64,000 bases of DNA from Zonotrichia leucophrys gambelii. Its lineage: Eukaryota; Chordata; Aves; Passeriformes; Passerellidae. The first letter of the stretch is position 1. Every line of letters starts with the position of its first letter. Made by a program: the position numbers and the translations under genes. The stretch is from contig NC_088179.1 in assembly GCF_028769735.1 (NCBI RefSeq), positions 7,820,001 through 7,884,000 on the forward strand. The letters are read 5' to 3'. Of this stretch, positions 22,928 through 36,129 are shown piece by piece. The notes beneath the pieces were generated by a model. It searched no databases, was not told the DNA's origin, and saw only the letters and a list, made by a program, of their open reading frames with translations.

Positions 22928-25552
22928 GGAAATAAAGAATGAGTGCATGAAAAGGATGTGAAAACTAGGAGAGAACAAGACCCACATTACAGGTGTCTCT
23001 TCCTCATTCCTGAGTACCAGGCACAGACTACCTTTGTTTCCCACACCTCGCTGATGTGGCACGATCCCAAACTCATTTGAGGAGATAAGAATCCTTCTGT
23101 GGACTTCAGCACATTTCAGAGCAGGGGTAAGGCAGGAGAAATCATCAGTTACTAAACAACATCTCCACTATTTAACAAGGAACCCTTCAAACCCCACTTT
23201 TAGCCAGTTTTTAGTAGAACTCAAGGACAAACAAGCTGTGCTGTTCAGCCCTTTCCTCCTGAAACCAATATTAAGTTTCTAAGACCCTCAGCTTAATTAT
23301 ATTTGTTGCAGACCTCTCAAGACTTGACCTTAGCTGTAGTTTAGGCTAAGCAGAGCCAAGAAATATATCAGCAGCACACTCCTATACTAAAAGGTGAGTT
23401 TGGCCTCCTTCTTCCACCAAGTTTGAAAGCTTTTCTGCCAAATTTTCTATTAAATTTCCCTCTTAAAAAGACTGCTGCTGACACTCAAGGAAAACAAGCA
23501 ATTATGCACTCTTATAATACTTGAAAGATGTAAAGCTAATCAAACATTATCACAGTATTTTCATGAAAGATCAGCTGACTTTGTGCATGTGCAATTTGAG
23601 TGCTCTAAAAAGTCTTCTGGAAAGATTCAGCTGCAAACCAGCATAAATTACTCTGCATTCGAACAGACTTATCAGGTATTGCTTTGGGAGTTAAAAAGCA
23701 AAAACCCTGGCGCATTTCTGATCAGATATCATCTGATTTTATGGTGATGGTCAGCTAAAAGCATAGATAACTGAATAATGACCTGTGGACCAGAAGTCAC
23801 CTGGAAGTCCATTTTCCAAGGCATCCTTAGGACATCATTTTCCTAGATCACCATACCCACATACCAAGGTTGACTTTTCATAGTGACCAAAGTCTTTTCC
23901 TTTTTACCTTCTCTACCAACAATCCAAACACCTTTCTTCATCACTCAGCAAAGTCTGAATGTGCAGGTGTGTAAGACAAAGATAACAGCCCAGCTAGGGG
24001 ACATCAGTGCATCCACCTTGTCAGATGTGTCAGATACACACCTGTGCACAGGAGGGGGACATTAGGTCCTCAGGCAGGCACATGACATACAAATGCCCTC
24101 TGATTTTCTTTTCTATAACTTCTACTTTTTTTTTTTCTCCGAGGAAAAATGTTTCTCCTTTATTTGAAGCACAGAACCAAGCCACAGATCCATAGTCAGA
24201 GTCCTATTTTAAATGTTCCACTGCTCAGGAATCTCTGGATTTGAAGCTTTGGTTTGACTCACCACAAAGTCATACTTACTTGACCATGGCTTATAGAAGC
24301 TCATAGGTTTTTACAGTCCCCCAGTTTCAGAACAGGTTCATAGCTATAATAATGTGGGTTTACTAATTTATTTAAATTAAACATTGCTTTATTTCCTAGT
24401 TTAGCTTATTACTTTATTTAGATTAAATAATACTACTCAGATTAAATAGTTAATTTAAATGTGGGTTTCATTTGTCTCTGATTTTGAAGAGGTGTTACCA
24501 ACATGACAGGATATAATCCTGTTCTGTGCTGTTTCTTTTAAAAACTGGGAACTTTTATCACAAATAATCATCAACAAAAAAACCCCAACATTACAAATCA
24601 TTCACTGATGGTGTTGAATTTCCCAGCTCTATTTCACTTCTTGCCTGTTGTAGTATTTTCTTTCTGCAATACTAATGTGCACCTATTACTTTTAGCAGTT
24701 AATAGATGCAATTTCAATATCATTTAAACGTGCATATCAAAATATTGCTTGTGGAAAGACTAGGATTTTTTGCCTCCCAGAAATGTGACTATAAAAATAT
24801 AACAATGTCTTGATTGTATCCCTTTTATAAACACAGCAGGATTGGGAAAGCATTCCAGGATATATATCTGTCACTGTGGCTGGTATCACCCTGTAACTGT
24901 GCTAGTTAAAATCACTCTCTAATCAGAAAGGGTAATGGATTTCTTCTGCTGGCACTGGAAGGTGATTGTGCAAGTGACAGATGTCAAAAACATCATTCTT
25001 TCTGAACCCTCTCTTCACAGCTGAGATTAAACAGACTGGCTTAATTGCACTCCACATTCATTTAGACTCCTTGGAAGCAGGTAGGATTTTAAGACTACAA
25101 GAATGTGGAGTAGATGTTAAGTTTAAGCTTTGGTAGCTAGAGAGAGACAAAATGCAGCTTCATTTTCTACCTTCTAGGGAGATTTGAAAAGCCCAATAAT
25201 TAAACCAGGATAATCTACACATGGGGCTAAAAAAATATGGCTTGAATAAAGGTCAGGCAGACACATGAGCTAACAATAAGGTCCCCCAAGCTTTGATGCT
25301 GCCCATAACCTCTGAGCAGTGTACAAGGGTACAAGCAGGTGCAATTCTTACCCTGAATGGGGGCAAGAGCAGGACTCTGGCCCTGCCCATCCCCTGCATC
25401 ATAGGCAGCAGCCCAGGCCAATGCCTTCCTCCTGCTTGTGCACAGCCAGCTCAGAGATTTGAAGGAAAGAAAATGTAGGTCTATAAAGTTAGTTCCAAGG
25501 CAGTCAGAGCAGACAAAGGATCAGTTTAGTGCCTTTTTTTTCTCAGCTGCAG

Positions 25553-25649
25553 TCCTGAGTGGTGTCTGGGAAATTCCTATTGGCATCCCAGTCACACAGA
25601 AAGACATTTCAGGTACATGCAGCACAAGTTCAATGCTCCTTTTTTACAG
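25553..25649 (+). other. weak candidate exon / ratchet-like site
   Basis: A T-rich tract ends CTCAGCTGCAG at 25552 (acceptor-like). Ninety-seven bases later, TTTTTTACAG at 25649 is followed by GTAACA (moderate donor). One frame is open through the segment and closed by the TAA within the donor. The 3' junction is itself preceded by a pyrimidine tract, so it also has the form of a recursive splice site. No homology is recognised. Confidence 0.15.
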
Positions 25650-28224
25650 GTAACATTTACCTGCGGGGTTTGGCCGTCCTATAAAAATATTTAAGAATAT
25701 CCTCAAGGGCTCTCTCATCAGCAAAGGGAAAAAAACCCATAAACTTGTAGCTTGCTTGGTTTTACACTCTCTATTAGAGAAAACAAGCTGCTGCAGTCAC
25801 ACAAAAGGTAAATAGGTATTTCACCATCATGTCACTGTTAGCTAACATTCAGTTTTAAAACTCAACAACATGATCATCCTGAAAGGAAAAAAGAGGAAAG
25901 ACAAGAAGAACCCACATTCTCTGAACCAGTAAGTCTTGAATTTCTACAGAAGAATGGGAGAAAAGGATTTGAATTAAGTCTTTCACCCAGAATCTACAAT
26001 ATTCAGGCTTTGAGGTAACAAGAAAAGAAAACATTTCTGCAGATGGATTGGAGTAAGGGGAGGAGAAAATATGAGAAGTCAGCACAAGAAAACAAATACC
26101 TTGCACTCAGCCACCAAGCTTATATCCGGTCTGCAGCCAAATAACTTTATTTTATTTTCAATTACAGGATAAGCTCATTTATGAATGGCATGAGCCTTGC
26201 TTTCCACAGTTTTTCGCATAATAGAAAACTAACTAGAGAAAAGTGGCAGATGCAGTTTTTATCAATAAAGCTCTGCTTAGAGGAGTTGAAAATCTTTTCC
26301 TTTCATTCTTTCAAGTTCTTATTGTATACAATTGTTTTCCTCAGGGGATTATACCTGATCCCATGAAGCTTTCCCTGCCAAGACAGTCCAGCCTCTTTGT
26401 GGAATAAGAGCAGACATTGATTGGCAGGGACCACAAGGGAGGCTGTGGCAGCTCTGGGCCCCTCTCTCCCAGCAGGGTTTTGCTGCTCAGCCTGTAAGGG
26501 TCACCTGAGCATGGCTTAAAGGATCTGCAAAGAGGAGGATATCTGAAGGCCAAATATTTTAAAAATGCAAGCCCTTTGCCATTTCTTTATGAACCTCTCC
26601 CATCAAATAAAGTAGATTCAACATCGTTTGTTTCTAAATGTGCTGGAAATGAAAATAACTGCAGTTATTGAAGCTGTGGGAGGTACAATGGATATTTCAG
26701 CTGTAACGGGATGAGAATGCCCATTCAAAAGTTCCCTTCAAGCTCTTTACAGCAGACAAATCCTCAAAAGAAAACATACTTTGTTAACTTTCATTTGAAT
26801 ACATCCTGCCCCAGTCAGACAGCCCACTTAAAATGACACAGAGGTAGTAAATTGTTCTCCTGATTGGTTAGCGGGAGTTTAACAGCTTGAGCTTATCAGG
26901 AAAGTGATAGGAACAAAAGTGTTGGGCACATCATCGTTCAGGCAATACTCCTTCCACTCTTCATGAACCTCTGAGGTGAAGCCTTTAATTATTCTTTGCA
27001 GTAAAAGATGTGTGATGAAAACACTGGGAGATGGACAAAGGCCACCCAGAAGGGATCTTGCTCAACAAGCTTTGCATACTGTATCCCACAAGAAACCCCC
27101 TAAAAGTGAATTATTTCAATAGCTGAGGTGGTTCATGGGTCCGTGTTTTTCCAAGATAGTGTTTCCTTCAAAAAATCCCTTATGAGGAAGAAACAACAGG
27201 AGATCTTGTCCCCAAGATACTTCCAATATCTAGCAATGAAAGATGATGAGAAGCACAGATTTCCTGTACTTTTCTTCTGAGAAATGGTACCCCAAGGCAT
27301 TAAAATGCCCATGGAAATATGGAGGGCCAGCTTTTCACAGGCACTCACAACACAGAGTGCTGAATGGAGAAATGCTCAGTTCCTGTTTCCTGGCCAATTC
27401 ATTTAGGCTGCTGACTTTTGGCTCTGAATCCCCTCCAGAGCTCAATGGCTTGTTCCCAATAACACACATGCCACTAAGCCCAGCATTGTCAGACAGCTAA
27501 AAGCTGATCAGAAGCATTTGTAGGTTTGGATATTTGTTTGATGCAACAGTCAACCTTAGAATAATTGCCTCTGAAGAAATAGGAGTAAATAACACACATC
27601 CAGTCTGGCCAAAAGCAAATTATCAGTGCCAAAATCTCCACAATGTACAAGACTGTACAACAGGCAAGGACAATCCCTCGAAGGCAACTGTGATTGTTGC
27701 ATGAAAGAGTAACAAAACTCAATTAACCAATTAAATTGTCTGCCAAGAGACTTAGGAATTCACTGTACAAACATATACAAAAGTAGGCTAAATGAAAAGT
27801 GAAGAGGTCTGGTGAGGTAAGGTGGCCTCACAAGAAAGCAAATACTACAGGTATGCATTGGTAGGGCAGCCCCTACACTGAAGGGTCAAGGGAGACCATA
27901 GGTCATGAAAGGGAAGGAGAGACAGACATTTAGGGCATCTCAGTGATGGTGCTCATTTAACACTCTGAAATACAGCACAATATGGAACCCACCAGTCAGG
28001 TATGAGCTCTCAGTTGTGCTGGGTATGAAATCAGAGATAACACATACCTTAGATCCTCTTAGGGTAGGATGTTATCACAGGAGATTCTGTGTATGACACT
28101 GCAACTTTGAGCTTAGGGTAGAGAATCCGATATGATAAAATTTACCATTACATGTAAAGCTTCCTGATTTAATCTCACCTCCTTTGTTTCCCTGGTTTGC
28201 TTTCCAAAGTGCAGCTATACCCCC

Positions 28225-28693
28225 TAAAGAAACCAGATGGGTTTATGAAAGGGAAATAATTCCTGCCCAACCTGACAGCATTCTATGGCTAGAGCAGAGA
28301 AGGAAGGGAGAACTGTGGGCACTGCTTATCTTGACCTATGCAAACCTTTTGACACAGTCTCCCACAATATCCACACAGACAGCACATGGAATATGGACAA
28401 GAGAAAGGGACAGGGAGATGGGCTGGGGGGAATGCAGTGGGGGAGTTGGGACAAGGAGGGCAAATAAAAATAAATACCTGATGGGGAGGATTAAGACGAC
28501 AGGCCAAGTTCTTAGTACTATCCAGTAACAGGTGGCAGGAAAGAAGGCAGTGGGCCCAAATTCAACAGAAGAAAATTCCATTCAAACATGAGAAATCCTG
28601 ATCACACATGGGCAACCTGCTGCAGCTGGTCCTGCTTTGAGCAGAGGAGTTGAATATCTCTGGACATCTCTCCCAACCTCAACTACTCAGTGA
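28225..28693 (+). mobile_element. CR1 LINE, 5'-truncated and internally deleted
   Basis: The left part (about 28239-28371) encodes remnants of CR1 ORF2 reverse transcriptase. Then sequence is missing until about 28520. From there to 28693 the order of strings follows the avian CR1 3' untranslated tail: a GGCAGTGGGCCCAAATTCAA-like part, AAATTCCATTCAAACATGAG, CCTGCTGCAGCTGGTCCTGC, and finally TCTCCCAACCTCAAC near 28670-28685. CR1 is the dominant LINE of birds; most copies are 5'-truncated and dead, as here. The terminal 8-bp repeats are decayed to a short CTACTCAGTGA. No flanking duplication is expected or seen. Confidence 0.85.
28239..28371 (+). pseudogene. CR1 ORF2 reverse-transcriptase fragment (disrupted)
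   Basis: Frame one reads GFMKGK, stop (TAA 28257-28259), FLPNLTAFYG, stop. After a frameshift a second frame reads AYLDLCKPFDTVSHNI (ending 28371). The YLDxxKxFDTVxH string is motif A of CR1-type reverse transcriptase, containing the first metal-binding aspartate (codon 28333-28335). The usual alanine after the lysine is proline here. Two stops and at least one frameshift within 130 bp show that the fragment is non-functional. Confidence 0.85.
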
Positions 28694-29344
28694 AAAAATG
28701 CCAATTACCATTAGAATCTATCAAAAATAGAGTTATCCATAGTGAGTCAAGTTTTGTGTACATTTACTAAGAATGTATTTAGTGCAGGTTTCACTTTACC
28801 TTGAGGCACTCTGCAACTTTTCATCAAAGTAAAGGTAACTCAGATACACGTACCAAAAGAGAAGCAAATCTGACAAGTGTAACATTACACTAACATTAAC
28901 ATCCATGATGCAGGAGGTGGTGGTGTTAAACGCAAATTTTTCAGTACAGCTTTTCACTCCAGTGCACTTGCATTGCCTTGAGCCTCACCACGTGTGTAAT
29001 GGATGTTTGTGTACATTCACATGCAGATCTCTGTGTACTTTAAAGAGACTATTCTCCTCTGTGGTTTACATAATGTGCTTGCTATTTTTGGCGAAATCTA
29101 GGAGGTATTTGATACTTCACCAGTATTCTCCCAGCTCACCTCTCCTTGTATAATACCTCTTCTTTGTTTCTGATTTTTCTCTTTCACCTTTTACTCTTCC
29201 CAAGGTGTGATTCCCAGTCATTTGATATCTCATGATAGCCATAACACATTTGAAAACAATCCAATGGTCCCAGTCCTGTCAGTTCAGTGCCAAAGACAGC
29301 CACTCTGTGTACAATTTGGCAGAGGCTTATCTAGCTCTTCCCAT

Positions 29345-29377
29345 TTGTTTTTTTTCCTTTTTTTTCCTTCTTTTTTG
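29345..29377 (+). repeat. T-rich pyrimidine run
   Basis: Three T runs separated by CC and CCTTC, all pyrimidine apart from the edges. Low-complexity sequence. Confidence 0.85.
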
Positions 29378-30055
29378 GGAGAGGAGACACAGGACATGTG
29401 AAATAGGCAACTGAATCAAAATAAATTCAGAATAAAGAAGCCAGAGCCTCTTAAACTAACTTGTTGAGTTTCAGAAATGCATAATTGCCTGTTGCTGCTG
29501 CTCTAATTCCAGACTTAGTCAGCAGTGCAGCAAATCAAACCATGGCAGCTCAAACATACAAAGAGATACAGGGAGACTCCAAAGTGTCATTGGCCCCCCA
29601 AACAGTAGGTCTGTAGGTCTGGCTGGCTGTAGGTCTGCAAACACTGCCCCTCTTAGAGGGAAACTCATCCCTACACTCCAAACTAATCTTCAGAAATAAA
29701 TTGACAGGAAGAATATGAGGCTAAAGAAAAAATCTACATGAGTCTGACCATTGTAGTACATGAAGTGTTTGTAATAAATCCTCCAGTAGTTTGTACTCTT
29801 CGCTGCAGATGTCCATAAGCTATTTGCTTGTTTTCCCAAGGTATTCAAGATATCCAAACATCTTCTGTTTTTTTTCCGTAAACGCTGATATGAATCGTAT
29901 GGACAAAGTAAACAGAGCACTCTGCTAGTTTCCCTTTTTACAAATGAGCCATAAAATTGTCCATTAATCAGTTTTGCTTCCCCAGGGGTTAGGCTGCATT
30001 GTTGAGGTTTCCTTTTCCATTTCTGAACCATGTTTAGTTGAGGAGATTACAAAAG

Positions 30056-30068
30056 AAAAAAAAAAAAA
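30056..30068 (+). repeat. poly-A run (A13)
   Basis: Thirteen A residues, preceded by AAAAG. No retroposon body was recognised upstream. Confidence 0.9.
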
Positions 30069-32783
30069 GTAGAATAGGCCTTTGAAAACTGCCTTGCTCT
30101 CCACAGCCCTTGGGCAGAGCTGCTCAGTGGTGGAGAGCTCTAAATTTAAACACTCCCTATTTTTCAACCTCCACCTTCGAGTAAAATAATAGCCCTATCA
30201 TGGTTCCTTCACCTCCCATCCAGAGAACACAGTGTTCCTATCTATTTAAATTACTCCAACAAGTTCCTTAGAACAATAAAAAGGCCCTTAAAGGTCTCCT
30301 GGGGTAAATATCTACAACCAGAGAACTAATGAAAAGCTGAGAGAATTTACTGGGAATCTGGCATTTCAGAGCTTTGCCTCCTGTTAATTCAGGAGAAAGG
30401 TGTCAGCTCTGCCAGTGCCTGAATTTATCTGGAGGGCATGTCCTTTTCAAACAGGGCAGGAAGGAGTGCACATCTATTGAGCCTGTCTCTGCTCCTGGGT
30501 GCCAGCTGCGGGCAGCAGCAGCTCCACTGCACATGGATCTCTGAAAATCCAGCCCACAGCAGCCAGTGTGCACCTGGTTTTGAAGGTGCTCAGTGGGAAT
30601 GGGGTGAAGGAGTCAATCTAAAGTGCCATAGGTTTTATGTCTGACTGTGCTGTGGTTTTTAAAATTAACAGAAAGGTCATGAGATTACACATGAGCACTG
30701 GAAGTGGTGTGAAACAGCACAGAATGAACAAAGTTCCCAGTTCCCCAAATTCACACGATCGTGTTACCTGTAGATCTGACCTCTAGCTGTCATAGATTTG
30801 TCATCTAAAAGCTAAACCTTTGTTCTCTAGGCATTAGATAATTTAATACAAATTTACCAATTCATCCTGACAAAAATTAAAACTTGGGTTCTTACATTGC
30901 CTCTTCTGCCTTGCCTGTCTTTCACTCTCTGTCACACATTTGGGGGAGATGACATAAGCTCCTTGCAGGGATATATTTTTAGCTGAGCAGCTTATTTAGC
31001 ATGCAAACCAAATACATAATCAAAGTGGTTTGGTTTTTTTTAAAGGGAAAGTCATCTCAAGGTTGACTTAAAAGCCAAACAGCTTTATCTCACCAAAGTC
31101 TCAGTTAAGTGCTGCAGTGTGCAGCCCGATGTGTAAGACGAGTGCTTTTTGCAGGGAGGCTGTGTTGATCTATGATCTAATCTGGGCTCTCTAAATAAGC
31201 TTTTAAGTATGTAACTAAGAACTCCTTTATCTGTTATTAATATCTCGTTCTGTTATCACTGCAAGCAATTTAAATATACTGGTCATATCTGATGAATTCC
31301 TCTACATATTTCCTTGCCTCTCAAAAACATACAAGGCTTGGTAAGGAGTAAAGAATTTTTTTTCCCCCTACATTCCTTATGAGCTCAGTAGCACTCTGAC
31401 AACATTAGCCTCATACACATAAACCCCTGAAATGTCTGGACATGCATGCAATGTGACTCACTCACACCTAGTGAACAAATTCTCTCATTCAAAGGCTACA
31501 GAAGTGTGAGTTTCTTGAATCACTGCTTTTATTAGTACAAACATGTTGAACTTTACTAACATACCTTTTGACTTTATTGGCGTACCCTATTTTATACATC
31601 TTAAGAGACCTTGGCAGGCTTTCCCCAGTTAATTTAATCAAGATAGCATTCAGGGGAAAAAGTAAAATACCACACTAAATCATAAAGGGAATTTCTCCTA
31701 ATCTCTCTCATTTTAGTGGTGGCTGACCCAAGAAGGTACCTGCCACATAACCTGGCTTTCTCTCATGGGGGTTTATTTATTCTTGTCCAAAGCCAGCTCT
31801 TACTCCACTTCAGTCTGAGCTGTGGGAAATGTCTGGAGTTTTCACACACTGTTAGGGAAGCCCTGTGTTCTGAATGAAACCTAAAGCAGTACTCATTATG
31901 GATATTTGCATTGGCTTCTCTGTCACCCAGGAAAACTGTTCTTAAAAAAGAGCAAGTAAAAGAAAAGCTGCTAGAAACAATTATCTGCCTTGGGAACAGT
32001 ACCTGCCAAGTCAGCTCTTAACTTGTGCATCCAGTTGCCACAGAATTTGATCAGTTCTGCAGCACATTGCATCTGACTTATCCTGTTGTATCCCAGAACT
32101 GCTGAGCCTTTTGTTGTGGATAAAAATAAGGATATCTCAGAGGTCACATCTTCCTCTTTAAAATCTTCCAGCCCAAGAAAAGGTGTTTCTTTTCTTAAAC
32201 TCACAGTCTGCTGCAATGACAGATATTTAGACTTGTGGTGAGATAAATGAATATGCAAAAGTTAAAATCAGGATCACAGTTCTGTTCTTGCTTAAATAAA
32301 ACTACCTGATTAAGTATTTTATTCTGACCTTCAGCTGTCCTATCCTCAATTGACTTAGACTTACCCTCCTTCAGCAGGTATTGTGAAGTGGCTATGAATT
32401 TTCTGTGCCAGCCAGTAAGGCTTAGGCAAGTTTTGACTTCTTTAACAAGGAAGTGCCTTTAAACAATTTCATTCACAGCCCCCATTCCTCCCTCCAGCAA
32501 ACTATTGCAAAACAGGCTGACTAATATGATCCTGATGCCTTATTTATGCCAAGTCAGTGACCAAAGGCAGCTCCAAAGGCAGTTAAACTAAACAAGCAGG
32601 TGTAGAGCATGCACAATGAACCCAAGAATCTCATCCTACCATGTTTTTACATGGAGCTATAAATCCAGTAAGGAATTGTCTAAAGGCTGTAATTCAGCAA
32701 TATCTGGTTTTCCATCGTTTAGACATTCAAGAAGAGTCATTTCATGTTGTTCACACTGACATATTTATGCATGCACACATCCT

Positions 32784-32803
32784 TATACGTGCATGCACAC
32801 ACA
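32784..32803 (+). repeat. alternating pyrimidine-purine tract
   Basis: Twenty consecutive bases alternate strictly between pyrimidine and purine, including ACGTGCATGCACACACA. A GCATGCACAC string just upstream (from about 32769) repeats part of it. Such tracts can adopt Z-DNA. No function is implied by sequence alone. Confidence 0.75.
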
Positions 32804-32995
32804 GAGAATAGAAAACAAGAAAACATGGTTTCAAAAAGCCCAAGTATGGCATCAATAAAGCAGAGAAGGTGCAGAGCTTGGAAATGCTAAACCCCTTTGT
32901 GAAAACAGACCTGCAAACAGTGCATGACATTTTTAAGGCACATTTTTTTCCTCTTATTTTATAACCCGGAGTCAAAATGGTATCATAAAGGTTCC

Positions 32996-33028
32996 TATCA
33001 CAATTTCATGTACCACCAAATTGTGATA
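32996..33028. repeat. perfect 11-bp stem-loop
   Basis: TATCACAATTT (32996-33006) and AAATTGTGATA (33018-33028) are exact inverted copies around an 11-nt loop. The arms are mixed in composition rather than pure AT. No known RNA family is recognised. Confidence 0.8.
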
Positions 33029-35590
33029 TGTCAAACTCCAGACAAGAAAGAATTGAAACCATAAATTCCTTCAATACTAAGTCTGATTTTCAGAAAGATA
33101 TTTCAGCTAATTCCATCCTAATACATAAACTCTAACCAGTAGAAAATATAGAGTACATTATAGCACGGGCTTCTGAAGCAAGCCTCAGCAAAAGACCCAA
33201 GGATACAGTTAATTCTTCCTGACAGTCACCAGCAATGAGTGAATTCTGTACGAACATGTCTTGCCTCCTCTTTCTAAACCCATTTTATAATTGTAAAAGG
33301 TGTCCTTCATTGCCCTCTTGCTTCTAGTAGTGACTTAATTTTTTCTCCTCTCTTTTTTTTTTAAATTCCTTACTTTGTTAACAACCTTTACAATGCAGAG
33401 GGTCTTGCTGGAAAAAATATGCCTGAAGCCTTCATATCATTTGCATGCCATTTTAAATACATTTACATCACATTTTAATCAAGGAAAATGCAAACACATG
33501 GTTATAACTTTTTATTTATAAAGTTCTTATAAGGCACTCAGCAAAACATACAGACAAAATATGACCTCAGGGCTGAAAAGGAAAAAGTATCAGTGAGAAG
33601 TCTGTCAGCATGTCTTGAAAATCCATCTGATAATTGTCCTACTTTACATACAGCTCTTATTGTTAGAGGCTATTTAGAAATTTGTAATGTTTTGATTGAA
33701 TCAGCTTCATGATAGGAAAAATCTGTCTGTAAGTACCCACAAAGTATCTCAGGCACAGAGCACACATGACTCCCAGTTCTGGGTGTCACATGGCTGATAT
33801 CTGCTGGGACTGAGATGCTCTGAGGCACAGGCAGATTCTGAACAGATCTCATGTGATCCTCACCCTCAGATTTCAAAGTTCTGCTGAAAATAACACCCAA
33901 GATGTCAGGGTATCTATTGCATCTTCTCCAATTGCTGTGATAGAGTTCAGCCAGTTACAGCTCACATTTTCTGGAAATAAGCTGCTGGTGAGGGAGCAGG
34001 GTCACAGCAATGAGGTTGGCCAGGAAGAAAATGTTCTGCTCTGCCTCACTCCAGTGAGTTTGTCACCCACAAATCTGCCCACTCAGCCCCTTCTCAGCAG
34101 CAGCCAGCAGCTCTTGGCTTCCCCTGCCCATCTCCCACCCTGGAAACACAATTATTCCAGGGGATGACTCTCCTTTGCCTTCCAGGTTAAGGGTTGGTGT
34201 GATCTGCTGAGAGGGAACTTTATGGGAACTCTGCAGGGAACACAAAGGAAGGAATGGAGTACAAATTCCAGAAACCAAGGACTTCATAAAATATAACCTC
34301 TATAGTTAGAGGTACAGCAACAATACTGGAGAAACTTCATAAGGTCATGCTTAAAAGAAAATCAAGCAATGTCAGAATGAAGGTTATCAGAAGAATCTTA
34401 ATCCCTTTAGCCATGCACATCCTGATGATTCTCAGTACTACACTGAAAGCCTCCATGAAAACCTATGACAAAAATAAGACCTGATTGAACACCAGATTTT
34501 AACTACACCAAAATTGTTTGTATGACTCATCCAAAAACTTAAAGCTGAAAATTTCTGCAGAATTAAAATCCTGAAACAATTTTCTACAAGATATTTTCCA
34601 AAATGTGATGTTCCCAAATGAAACATCTTGATCAGATTTCCTCCTGTAACTCTGGAAGAAAGAGAGCATACTGAAACTGAGAAGATTCTTCTCAGCTTAT
34701 AGGATACTCATGAATAAAGCTGAAGAATAAGTTTCATGTTCAGTAGGTTTGTTCATCTTGAACAATGAATGAACTGTCTCTTCTGCTCAAAAGGACTGAA
34801 GCAGGTACAAAATAGCATCATTATTACTGTTAGGTACAAGGGAGATACTTTTAATATGCAAGATCCACAAATATCTGCCTCAAGCTGACAAGCAGTGCTT
34901 TGAGATTTAACAGGTATTTGTAAAAATATTAGCCATTCCTATTTCAAAAGTCGTCCTGAAGTATTATTTTTGTAGAAAATAAGAAAGGCCACACTCTTAC
35001 TAAAGGCATAGAAACTATGGGAAATACATTTAAAAAAAGTTAAAACCACTGCCATACTTCAAAAAGCACTGCTTCTAAGGCCATCACTTACTGTTCCATG
35101 GTTGATCTACCTTCTTGATTTTCCAGTCTTGAAAAAGCATCAGACATGACTTTTTCACCTGACAGAAATGTAGACTCTAATTCTCTTTCAGGGCAACCAA
35201 GTAAATGAAACTGCTACTGCACTACATAAAGTTTGCTTCAGGGCTTTAAGGACAGCAATGATGCAGGGTAAAATCTCTTCAAGCCTACACTGATCTTTCC
35301 AAGAAGGAAATCAAGATCTTCCTTTTTTCTTTTTTTCCTGGAAAATATAGGACTTCTCAGGTGAACTAAAGCAGCCCTGGTGTGACTGAGCCAAATTATA
35401 TCAACCAAGGATATCTGTTGATTTGATATCTGTGGACTGCCCTTTTTGTCTGCCCACCCTGCAGAGCCCATCTTCATGGGGGGACAGAGAACTTGGTAGG
35501 GAGGGAGCTGCAAGTTAGAGCCAGAGCAGAGCTTTTGGAGAATAGTGAGTTAAAACTGGTTCTTCTGTGCATTTCAGGTCTGGACTTTTT

Positions 35591-35611
35591 GTTTTGTTGT
35601 TGTTGTTTTGG
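35591..35611 (+). repeat. (GTT)n-like microsatellite
   Basis: A short run of GTT and GTTTT units within a T/G-rich stretch that continues to about 35620. Confidence 0.8.
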
Positions 35612-36115
35612 TTTGTGGTTAGGGATTTGGAGCTGTTGAGGTTTTTGAAAGGATGAAGAGAAAAACTAAAACCAACTGCTTGCCACAACTGGAAAAGGAG
35701 AGCTCTAAGAAATAAAATGTCATGAAGGATAGCTCATAACTCATCCCCTGTGTCAGTGCCACGTTATCCACCTTTTCTGACATTTTTCCCCCTTCAAGGA
35801 CCAATCCAGCAATAAATATGTTCAGAGGTCAGCTATACCTGATGATCACTGGGATGTCACTCTGCTCAAATACCTTATTTGCAGCTCTTAGGCTGCTGTT
35901 ATTTCCCAGCTGCATTATTCATTCCCAGGTAAGCTCCATGAGTGACCTCCACATGGATATGGTGAGTGGAAACCTTCATTCAGGTATCACAGCAGTGATG
36001 ATGAAAAGAGCCGTGAAAAAGAAAATGCATCAATATATTCTTGAAATGTCCCCTATTTTCTAAGAGTTACAAACCACTTTTAGGTTACAAAAACTTATAA
36101 GATACCAGGTAATTA

Positions 36116-36129
36116 TTTTTTTTTTTTTT
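36116..36129 (+). repeat. poly-T run (T14)
   Basis: Fourteen T residues immediately before AAATC. Simple homopolymer. Confidence 0.95.

Larger units (their letters stand above)
18396..28224. other. gene-free unique sequence
   Basis: No coding gene could be supported. The block contains short direct repeats (18575-18610), a minus-strand exon-like segment (20060-20192), a GC-richer patch around 20440-20700 whose long frames on both strands are composition effects, an A-rich tract (21409-21600), a second GC-richer patch (22540-22830), a 7-bp inverted repeat with POU-like halves (22912-22927) and acceptor/donor-like sites near 25553-25649 and 25878. The remainder is ordinary AT-rich sequence. 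Confidence 0.65.
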
